Below, piece after piece: positions 8,429 through 15,223 of a stretch of DNA of 48,799 nt (its first letter is position 1; every line of letters starts with the position of its first letter). The stretch is from assembly GCF_009862265.1 (NCBI RefSeq), contig NZ_WWGX01000075.1, positions 119,112-167,910 on the forward strand, written 5' to 3'. The stretch is from Streptomyces sp. SID8352 (GTDB taxonomy: Bacteria; Actinomycetota; Actinomycetes; Streptomycetales; Streptomycetaceae). The notes beneath the pieces are model-generated. The model was not told where the DNA came from. It ran no database searches and was given only the letters and a program-made list of their open reading frames with translations. The position numbers and the translations under genes are program-made.

Positions 8429-8858
8429 CCAGCAGCCCGCCGCCGACACCCACGACATGTCCTGGGTCCTGAACCGTCTCACCCAGGAGAAGGGCGTCCT
8501 GAACGCCGTCCTCCTCAGCTCCGACGGCATGGTGCTGGCCCAGTCCGACACCGTCCACCGCGACACGGCCGAGCGCGCCGCCGCCAGCGCCTCCAGCCTC
8601 TTCGGCCTCGGCCGCTCCATCGCCGAACTCGCCGACGCCCCCGAGGGGCAGAACACCCCCCGCAGGGTCATCATCGACCTGCCCGAGCACTGCATCCTCG
8701 TCTTCAGCGCCGGACACAACACGGCACTGGCGGTGGCCGTCGCCGCCGAGATGACCTCCCCCGAGGTGGCCGTCGCCTCGGGGGCCACCATCAAGGCCGT
8801 CAACGGCCTGGCTCCCGCGCTGTCCGCCCGGGAGCGGACCGCGTACAGGTCCGCGTGA
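8421..8858 (+). CDS. cvnB: Conservon roadblock/LC7 protein CvnB
   Basis: A 145-residue roadblock/LC7-domain protein (for example DMSWVLNRLTQEKGVLNAVL, then SSDGMVLAQSD). In conservons, CvnB is thought to regulate nucleotide cycling of CvnD, like other roadblock proteins with small GTPases. It starts at GTG 8421, which has AAGGAG 6 nt upstream and lies inside the end of cvnA (8-base overlap). Its stop overlaps the cvnC start by 4 bases. Confidence 0.95.
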   Translation: MPDQQPAADTHDMSWVLNRLTQEKGVLNAVLLSSDGMVLAQSDTVHRDTAERAAASASSLFGLGRSIAELADAPEGQNTPRRVIIDLPEHCILVFSAGHNTALAVAVAAEMTSPEVAVASGATIKAVNGLAPALSARERTAYRSA

Positions 8859-9214
8859 CGCCGCGCGGCCGCCGACGTGCCGGGATGGTGCGCCCCTACA
8901 CCCCGACCGGGGGCAGGGCCGCACCCACCCGCCGCACCTTGGACCTGGCCACCCTCCTGATCGCCGACCCGGAGAAGCCGCTCCGGGGCCTGGACTCCCA
9001 CTCCCACCGGCTGATGCAGCACTGCCTGCCCGGCGTCCTGTCGCTCGCCGAGGTCAGCACCGACCTGCAACTCCCCGCCGCCGTCACGAAGGTACTGGTC
9101 TCCTCCCTCGTCGACAGCGGTCACCTGATCAGCCGCAACCCTGTGCCCGCGGCACAGCAGCACGACATGCATCTGCTGGAGAGGATTCTGGATGCACTCC
9201 ACAAGAAGCTCTGA
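8855..9214 (+). CDS. cvnC: Conservon DUF742 protein CvnC
   Basis: A 119-residue DUF742 protein, starting at GTG 8855 in a GTGA overlap with the cvnB stop. It begins with VRPYTPTGGR, the usual DUF742 opening, and continues with a predicted winged-helix-like region (HCLPGVLSLAEVSTDLQLPA, then VTKVLVSSLVDSGHL). Its role in the conservon complex is not settled. Its end overlaps the cvnD start by 23 bases. Confidence 0.94.
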   Translation: MTPRGRRRAGMVRPYTPTGGRAAPTRRTLDLATLLIADPEKPLRGLDSHSHRLMQHCLPGVLSLAEVSTDLQLPAAVTKVLVSSLVDSGHLISRNPVPAAQQHDMHLLERILDALHKKL

Positions 9215-9794
9215 GGGGAACTACCTGGCGCCCGGCGTCAGCCACTCGGTGAAGATCGTCGTGCTCGGCCCCTTCGCCGTGGGCAAGACCACCTTCGTCG
9301 GCGCGGTCTCCGAGATCCGCCCCGCCTCCACCGAGGAGCGGATGACCCGGGCCGGCGCGGTCGTCGACACCCTCAAGGGACTGTCGGACAAGGACACCAC
9401 GACGGTCGCCCTCGACTTCGGCCGCCTCACCCTGACCGACGACATCGTGCTCTACATGTTCGGCGGCCCCGGCCAGCCCCGGTTCAGCTACATGATCGAC
9501 GAGCTGATGCAGGGCGCCCTCGGCGGAGTGGTCCTGGTCGACACCGCCCGCGTCACCGAGTCCTGGGACGCGATGGGCCGGATGGAGGAGGCGGACCTGC
9601 CCTACGTGGTCGCCGTCAACACCTTCGCCAACTCCCCGAACTACAGCGAGGCCGAGCTCCGCCAGGCGCTGGACCTGCATCCCTCCACCCCCCTGGTGCT
9701 CTGTGACGTCCGCCACCAGGGCTCCGCGAAGACCCCCCTCATCGCGCTCATCTCCCACCTGCTGTCCCGCCCGAGCCTGGAGCCCGCCCCGTGA
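9192..9794 (+). CDS. cvnD: Conservon small GTPase CvnD
   Basis: A 200-residue Ras-like GTPase of the bacterial MglA/CvnD type. The P-loop is GPFAVGKTT at residues 26-34. Switch II is the MFGGPGQPRF region, and the base-specificity region is VAVNTF (Asn present; the usual NKxD is degenerate, as is normal in CvnD). It starts at ATG 9192 inside cvnC and ends overlapping the first P450 gene by 4 bases. It is the output GTPase of the conservon and may couple the sensor to the P450 genes or to an unknown effector. Confidence 0.95.
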   Translation: MHSTRSSEGNYLAPGVSHSVKIVVLGPFAVGKTTFVGAVSEIRPASTEERMTRAGAVVDTLKGLSDKDTTTVALDFGRLTLTDDIVLYMFGGPGQPRFSYMIDELMQGALGGVVLVDTARVTESWDAMGRMEEADLPYVVAVNTFANSPNYSEAELRQALDLHPSTPLVLCDVRHQGSAKTPLIALISHLLSRPSLEPAP

Positions 9795-11041
9795 CCACTC
9801 CGCCCCCGCTGTCGGCGAGCGGCTGCCCCATGCTCCACGGCCCCGCCTTCGCCGCCCGGCCCCGTGCCGTCTACGAGCAGCTGCGTGCCCAGGGACCGGC
9901 CGGCTGGGCCGAGATCGCCCCCCAGGTCCACGCCCTCGTCGTCACCCGCCACCGCGCCGCCGTCACCCTCCTCAACGACACCCGCACCTACTCCAAGGAC
10001 GCCCGTCTCTGGAAGGCCCTGAACAACGGGGAGATCCCCGAGCACAGCCCCGTGCTCGGCATGATGGCCTGGCGTCCCTCCGTCCTCTACACCGACGACG
10101 AGCAGCACGCCCGGCTGCGCTGGGCGATGGACGACTGCCTCGCCCGGATCAACCCCCACCAGCTCCGGGAGACCACCCGGCGCAGCGCCCTCACCCTGAT
10201 CGCCCGCATCATCGACAAGGGCCGCGCGGACCTGATGGGCGACTTCGCGGACATCCTCCCCATGCTGGTCTTCGCCGAACTCCTCGGCTGCCCGCCCGAG
10301 AAGACCGCCCGCATGGTCCACGCCTGCCAGGACCTCATCAGCGCCGGACCCGAAGCGGCGCGCGGCGCGACGGACTTCGCGGGACTGCTGTACGAGCTCA
10401 TCCAGATGCGCCGCGTCCGGCCCGGCCAGGACCTCACCTCCTGGATGATCGGCCACGCCGCCGAACTCAGCGACGACGAGGCACTCAACCAGCTCTTCTG
10501 CGCCGTCGGCGCCGGAATCATCCCCGTCGCCGCCTGCACCGCCTGGACCCTGCACCTGCTGCTGCGCGACGACGACTACGCGGGCAACCTCGCCGCCGGC
10601 ACCCTCACCGTGCGCCGCGCTCTGGAGAAGGCCCTCTGGGAGCGGTCTCCCATGGCCAACTTCTCCGTGCACTACGCGCGTTACGACACCGTGCTGCACG
10701 GTGTGCACGTCCCCGGCGGCGTCCCGATCCTCATCTCCCACGCCGCCGCCAACACCGACCCGGCCCTGCCCCAGGGCCTCGGCTACGAGAACCGCAGCCA
10801 CCTCGCCTGGTCGGCCGGACCGCACCGCTGCCCCGCCATCTCCCAGGCCACCACGATCGTGCAGACGGGTGTCGAGACCGTCCTCGATCAGCTCTGGGAC
10901 ATGAACCTGACCACCACCGACCCCGAACCCGTGCTCCGGCACGGCCCCTTCCACCAGTGCCCGCAGTCGATGCCCGTCTCCTTCCGCCCCAAATCGCACG
11001 ACCGTCTTCCCGCCAACACTCTCGCAGGAGGTACTTCGTGA
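9791..11041 (+). CDS. CYP157-like cytochrome P450 lacking the ExxR motif (CvnE type)
   Basis: A 416-residue P450 starting at GTG 9791, overlapping cvnD. The heme-binding Cys is C347 in WSAGPHRCPAIS. The K-helix position that normally reads ExxR is E279-K-A-L282, so the Arg is missing, and the I-helix region (GAGIIPVAACTAW) lacks the usual acid-Thr pair. Established knowledge: CYP157 members, found next to conservons and paired with CYP154, are known to lack ExxR. This fits that family rather than a broken gene. Its reaction is unknown; the missing proton-relay residues raise doubt whether it is a normal monooxygenase. It overlaps the next P450 by 4 bases. Confidence 0.93.
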   Translation: MTTPPPLSASGCPMLHGPAFAARPRAVYEQLRAQGPAGWAEIAPQVHALVVTRHRAAVTLLNDTRTYSKDARLWKALNNGEIPEHSPVLGMMAWRPSVLYTDDEQHARLRWAMDDCLARINPHQLRETTRRSALTLIARIIDKGRADLMGDFADILPMLVFAELLGCPPEKTARMVHACQDLISAGPEAARGATDFAGLLYELIQMRRVRPGQDLTSWMIGHAAELSDDEALNQLFCAVGAGIIPVAACTAWTLHLLLRDDDYAGNLAAGTLTVRRALEKALWERSPMANFSVHYARYDTVLHGVHVPGGVPILISHAAANTDPALPQGLGYENRSHLAWSAGPHRCPAISQATTIVQTGVETVLDQLWDMNLTTTDPEPVLRHGPFHQCPQSMPVSFRPKSHDRLPANTLAGGTS

Positions 11042-12261
11042 TCAGCAGCCCCACAGTGACCCTGGACAGCAGCGGCGGCAGCCGCCTCTTCGCCCAGGCC
11101 GACGCACTGCGGGCCGGGGGGCCCGCCGTGCCCGTCGGCATGCCCCACGACGTCGTCGCCTGGGCCGTCACCCGCGGAGACATCGCCAAACGGCTCCTCA
11201 TCCACCCGGACGTGTCCAAGGACGCCCGCAAGTCCTGGCCCGGCCACACGCCCGGCTCCATACCGTGGCTGTACTCCTGGGTCGACGTGGTCAGCATGTT
11301 CACCTCCGACGGGGACGACCACAAGCGCCTGCGCCAGCTCGTCGGCCGCGCCTTCGCCCCCCGCCGTATCGAGGCGATGCGGCCCATCCTGGAGGCCATC
11401 GTCACCGACCTCCTGAACGGCATGGAGGCCCAGGACCGCACCGCGCCCCTCGACCTGCGCGAGCACTTCTCCTACCGTGTCCCCACCCGTCTGATCTGCG
11501 ACCTGTTCGGCGTCCCCGCCGCTCAGCGCGACGAGATGCTGTGCGTCATCGACTCGGTGCTCGCCACCAACGCCTCGGATGAGGAGGCGGAGGCGACGAT
11601 GCGGAACCTCAACGCGGCCATGGAGCGGCTCATCGACTCCAAGCGTGAGGAGTCGGGCGAGGACATGACCAGCCTGCTGCTGGCCACCCACGAGGAGGAC
11701 GGGGACCGGCTCAGCCACGCCGAGCTGGTCTCCACCCTCATCCTGATGATCGGCGCGGGCAGCGAGACCGCCGTGGCCATGCTCAACGGCGCCATACGCG
11801 AGATCCTGGCGCACCCGGACCAGTTGGCGGAGGTGACGGCGCACCCCGAGCGCTGGAGGGACGTCACCGAGGAGGCCCTCCGCCTCCACCCGCCGATCAT
11901 GTACCTGCCGCTGCGCTACGCGACGGCCGACATCGACCTGGGCGAGGGCGTCGTCATCCGCCGGGGCGAGGCCATCATCATCGGCTTCGGCGCCCACGGC
12001 AGGGACCCGGGTGTCCACGAGAACCCCGAGGAATTCGACATCGACCGGGCCGACAAGGACCACCTGGTGTTCGGCTACGGCATCCACCACTGCCTGGGCG
12101 CCGCCCTGGCGCGGCTGGAGGCCGAGGTCGCCCTGCCCGCCCTCTTCGCCCGCTTCCCCCGGCTGGCCCTCGCCCGGAGTGCCGGGGAGCTTCAGCCGCA
12201 ACGTTCCTTCATAGGGAACGACATCAGCGCCCTTCCGGTGGTCCTGGACGCCGCCGCCTAG
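11038..12261 (+). CDS. CYP154-like cytochrome P450
   Basis: A 407-residue P450 starting at GTG 11038, in a GTGA overlap with the previous gene and with AGGAGG about 8 nt upstream. It has all standard motifs: I-helix LMIGAGSETAVAML, ExxR at E279-A-L-R282, and heme site FGYGIHHCLGAALA with Cys352. The pairing with a CYP157-like protein behind a conservon is the usual CYP157-CYP154 tandem in Streptomyces. CYP154 enzymes hydroxylate varied substrates such as macrolides, steroids and flavonoids; the native substrate here is unknown. It is the last gene of the operon and is followed by a strong terminator. Confidence 0.95.
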   Translation: MISSPTVTLDSSGGSRLFAQADALRAGGPAVPVGMPHDVVAWAVTRGDIAKRLLIHPDVSKDARKSWPGHTPGSIPWLYSWVDVVSMFTSDGDDHKRLRQLVGRAFAPRRIEAMRPILEAIVTDLLNGMEAQDRTAPLDLREHFSYRVPTRLICDLFGVPAAQRDEMLCVIDSVLATNASDEEAEATMRNLNAAMERLIDSKREESGEDMTSLLLATHEEDGDRLSHAELVSTLILMIGAGSETAVAMLNGAIREILAHPDQLAEVTAHPERWRDVTEEALRLHPPIMYLPLRYATADIDLGEGVVIRRGEAIIIGFGAHGRDPGVHENPEEFDIDRADKDHLVFGYGIHHCLGAALARLEAEVALPALFARFPRLALARSAGELQPQRSFIGNDISALPVVLDAAA

Positions 12262-12279
12262 AACTTCTCGCTCGGACCC

Positions 12280-12314
12280 GGTTCCCGGGGCGGCCGGTCA
12301 CGGCCCCGGGAACC
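12280..12314 (+). terminator. Terminator of the conservon-P450 operon
   Basis: GGTTCCCGGGGC (12280-12291) pairs perfectly with GCCCCGGGAACC (12303-12314) over an 11-nt loop, 18 bases after the P450 stop. Confidence 0.8.
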
Positions 12315-12417
12315 CCGGCACACCCCGCCCGGAACCGGACCGGTCCCGCGCGAAGATGCCTCGGCTCCGGGCCCGCCGGGCGCACCCGGCAGGGCCCCGG
12401 GGCCGCCCGCCCACCCG

Positions 12418-12880
12418 TCAGGCGGGGTGGCGCCGCGGGAAGTCCGGCACCGCTCGGCGCACGCCGCCGGGGCCCGCTCCGCGGCCGGAACGTCCCGGTG
12501 CTTCGCTGACCGTCAGGAACTCCTGGAGATACCGGGCGGCGGGCCGGGGTGTGCGAGGCGTCCTCCCCGCGCAGCACCGCCGCTCGCGGACCGACCCGGG
12601 GGTCCTCGCTGAACCCGGCGCCGCTCGAACGGGCGAGGTCGACGACCGCCCACCGCCCTTGCCCCACGACGAAACCGGACGCTGGTGGAAGCGGCGCCGC
12701 TGGGCCGCGCGACATGTGGCCGCCGCCGGAGAGAAGAGCGCGATCCTCTGTCACCCGCCCGGGACGCGCGACCGCCGGAGCGGGGGCGTTGGAGCGGCCG
12801 ACGCGGCCCCCATGGTGTGCGCCCGCTCGATGCCGAGGTGGTCCGGCAGCCTCACGGCCCGGCGGCGCACGTGTCCCGGG
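12418..12880 (-). pseudogene. Possible decayed gene, fragments in different frames
   Basis: Reading the minus strand, protein-like pieces follow one another in different frames: VRLPDHLGIERAHTMGAA, then VGQGRWAVVDLARSSGAGFS, then YLQEFLTVSEAPGRSGRG running to a stop at 12418. Each keeps high third-position GC only in its own frame, which suggests a gene broken by at least two frameshifts. I do not recognise the parent family. Confidence 0.22.
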
Positions 12881-13192
12881 AGACCCGCTCGCCCCGGCCG
12901 CCGATCGCCCGGACCGCCGGCCGGTCGAGGATCCCCGCGTGACGACCGGCCCGGCGGTCATCGCGCCGCGCCGACCGCGCCGACCGCGCCGACCGCCTCG
13001 GCGTCCTCGCGGGTCACCGAGGCCGACCGGACATCGCGGGCCATCAGGCTGTCGTTGTCCTCGTCGGCGTGCGGGCGGTGCGGCGCGTCGTCGGAGTTGT
13101 GCACGCCGAGTCGGGTCCGCGACGCCGCGAGACCGTCCGCGGTGCTCTGATGGATCGGCGACAACTGACCGTCATAGCCCGTATGTTGGATT

Positions 13193-13213
13193 CGCGGCTG
13201 GCCGAAAGCCGCG
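13193..13213. repeat. Perfect 7-bp inverted repeat upstream of the HypEF operon
   Basis: CGCGGCT-GGCCGAA-AGCCGCG, about 330 bases before the first gene of the operon. It could be an operator or a small terminator for upstream transcription. Confidence 0.35.
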
Positions 13214-13261
13214 CGTTCTACGCGTGCATTCAAGTCACATATTCTCCACGATGTGAAGATC

Positions 13262-13291
13262 TTGACGTGCTGTTCACGGCTGTGCGAAGGT
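13262..13291 (+). promoter_or_regulatory. Weak candidate promoter for the biosynthetic operon
   Basis: TTGACG (13262-13267), an 18-nt spacer, then GAAGGT (13286-13291). The -35 is good and the -10 is poor. It lies 248 bases before the ATG at 13539 in a locally AT-richer region. Confidence 0.25.
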
Positions 13292-13538
13292 CTCACCGCT
13301 CTGAGGAATTCCGACGCTCCGCCTCGGGCCGCGCAACAGAAATCCACGGCACGTGCCGAGGAATCCGTCCTTCTCCAGCAGAGTCCGTGGTGCCCGGACC
13401 CGGTCCGAAACCGTCGGCGTGAACACACCAGTCCCACCGCAGCACTCCACGCATTCAGGCACCTTCGATCCGGCTCCCCGGGTGCCGCCACGCACCGCTG
13501 ACCCCACTGGGCTTCGAAGACCCCGAGGATGAATCACC

Positions 13539-14129
13539 ATGGGCAAGATCGCCGTACTCACGAACGACCTTCAGGCCGATGTCGTCCACAAGACCCCTGA
13601 GCGCACCGCCGCCATGGCCGAGGCGCAGCCGCGCTTCGTGAAGTTCCTCGGCGAGATGCGCCAGCGCGGACACGTCGTCTACCACCTGCAACTGGTGAAC
13701 CTGCCGGACGACCCCAACGTGGAGCGCGCCGCCGACGGCACCCTTCCCCTCCAGCGCGGCAGCGCCGGCGGGGCCATCCTGCACGACTTCACCGCCCCGT
13801 CCGACGTCGTCGTGGAGAAGACCAAGGACAGCGGCTTCTACGAGACGGAACTGCACGGGCTGCTCCAGGCGGCGGGCGTCGACACCGTGCTGGTCACCGG
13901 ACTCCAGACGCAGATCTGCGTCCAGACCACCGCCGCCGACGCCTTCTTCCGCGGCTACAACATCTGGGTCCCCTCCGACTGCGTGGTCTCCGGTGACCCC
14001 GAGGCCCGCGACCGGTCCCTCGAATGGCTGCGCGGGTACTGCGCGACGGTCGCCGACTCCGCCGAGATCCTGGAAACCCTCGACACCGAGGGCGAACTGC
14101 CCCGCAAGGTCGTCAAGATCCTGCCGTAG
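13539..14129 (+). CDS. Isochorismatase-superfamily cysteine hydrolase
   Basis: A 196-residue hydrolase of the isochorismatase/nicotinamidase/N-carbamoylsarcosine amidase fold. The catalytic triad is visible: Asp10 in LTNDLQAD, Lys94 in VVEKTKDSGF, and Cys127 in GLQTQICVQTTAADAFFRGY. A catalytic Cys means amide, carbamoyl or imide cleavage rather than vinyl-ether cleavage. It starts at ATG 13539 after GAGGA. It is the first gene of the plus-strand operon, 60 bases before hypE. In this setting it could remove a carbamoyl or amide group from a pathway intermediate, or clear a side product; this is inference. It could also be a simple nicotinamidase-like enzyme. Confidence 0.93.
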   Translation: MGKIAVLTNDLQADVVHKTPERTAAMAEAQPRFVKFLGEMRQRGHVVYHLQLVNLPDDPNVERAADGTLPLQRGSAGGAILHDFTAPSDVVVEKTKDSGFYETELHGLLQAAGVDTVLVTGLQTQICVQTTAADAFFRGYNIWVPSDCVVSGDPEARDRSLEWLRGYCATVADSAEILETLDTEGELPRKVVKILP

Positions 14130-14189
14130 CCCCTCCGGTACTCCGGCCCGCACGCCCCCCACGATCCGCACGCCCTGAAGGGATATCGG

Positions 14190-15215
14190 ATGAGCAGCTC
14201 GGCAGCCGGTCTCGGCGAAGTAGTCCTCGACCACGGAAGCGGGACCCAGCTCAGCCACGAGCTGCTCTCCCTCATAGTGGAGACCCTCGGAGACGTCTAC
14301 ATCGGGGAGATGGAGGACAGCGCCATGCTGCCCATCACCGGCGGACGGATCGCGATGACCACCGACTCCTTCGTCGTCGACCCGCCGTTCTTCGGCAACG
14401 GCGACATCGGGAAGATCGCCGTCTGCGGCACGGTCAACGACCTCGCCGTGGTCGGCTCCAAACCCCTCTACCTGACCCTCGGCATGATCCTGGAGACCGG
14501 ACTGCCGATCGCGCGCCTCTTACGGGTCCTCACCTCGATACGGGAGACCGCCCGCGAGGCCGGCGTCCGGATCGTGTGCGGCGACACCAAGGTGGTGCGC
14601 AAGGGCGAGGCGGACCAGATCTACCTCAACACCGCCGGGGTCGGGGTGTTCGAGCGGACGCCCCTGCGCATGACGAACGTCAGGCCCGGCGACCGGGTCG
14701 TCCTCAGCGGCCCGATCGGCAACCACACCGTGCACCTGCTGTCGATCCGTGAGGGCCTGGGCTTCGATCAGCGCGTGCTCAGCGACTGCGCGCCGGTCAA
14801 CGGCATGCTCGACCAGTTGTTCGCCGCCGTGGGGGAGGGCGACGTGCACTCGGTGCGCGACGTCACCCGGGGCGGACTGGCCGCCGTGCTCCAGGAGTAC
14901 TCGGAGGCGACCGGGCACACCATCCGGATGGAACAGCGGGCCCTGCCCGTCCAGTTCGAGACCGTCATGGCGATGGACATGCTCGGGATCAACCCGATCC
15001 ACTCCGCCAACGAGGGCTGCGTCTGCCTCTTCGTCGACCCGTCGGCCGAGCGGGCCGTGCTGGACTCCCTCCGCTCGCACCGCTACGGGACGGGCGCGGT
15101 GACCATCGGCGAGGTCACCGACCGGCCGGAGGCCCAGGTACTCCTGCGGGACGCGGACGGCCGCGACACCGTGGTCGAGGAACTCCGGGGCGCCGAACTC
15201 CCCCGGCTCTGCTGA
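14190..15215 (+). CDS. hypE: HypE-family carbamoyl dehydratase, orphan of hydrogenase
   Basis: A 341-residue full-length HypE. In hydrogenase maturation, HypF carbamoylates the C-terminal Cys of HypE, and HypE then uses ATP to dehydrate it to a thiocyanate that donates cyanide to iron. Seen here: the PurM/AIRS-type fold (TTDSFVVDPPFFGNGDIGK, TVNDLAVVGSKPLYLTL, GDTKVVRKGEADQIY, RDVTRGGLAAVLQEY) and the essential C-terminal tail ELPRLC ending in Cys341. So it looks catalytically complete. It is 8 bases before hypF in the same operon. There is no hypC, hypD, hypA, hypB or hydrogenase gene in the window, so the cyano or carbamoyl group probably goes to something other than a hydrogenase cofactor. 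Confidence 0.96.
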   Translation: MSSSAAGLGEVVLDHGSGTQLSHELLSLIVETLGDVYIGEMEDSAMLPITGGRIAMTTDSFVVDPPFFGNGDIGKIAVCGTVNDLAVVGSKPLYLTLGMILETGLPIARLLRVLTSIRETAREAGVRIVCGDTKVVRKGEADQIYLNTAGVGVFERTPLRMTNVRPGDRVVLSGPIGNHTVHLLSIREGLGFDQRVLSDCAPVNGMLDQLFAAVGEGDVHSVRDVTRGGLAAVLQEYSEATGHTIRMEQRALPVQFETVMAMDMLGINPIHSANEGCVCLFVDPSAERAVLDSLRSHRYGTGAVTIGEVTDRPEAQVLLRDADGRDTVVEELRGAELPRLC

Positions 15216-15223
15216 CCCCGCCC

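Larger units (their letters stand above)
12315..13538. other. Long intergenic region with probable gene remnants
   Basis: About 1.2 kb with no intact gene I can defend. Minus-strand fragments look protein-like but jump frame (see the pseudogene entry). A short tandem repeat of the 9-mer GCGCCGACC (about three copies, near 12966-12995) makes Ala-Val-Gly runs on the minus strand. A 48-codon minus frame ending at 12958 has a normal composition but no ribosome site. The part after 13140 is less GC-rich and should hold the promoter of the operon beginning at 13539. Confidence 0.4.
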
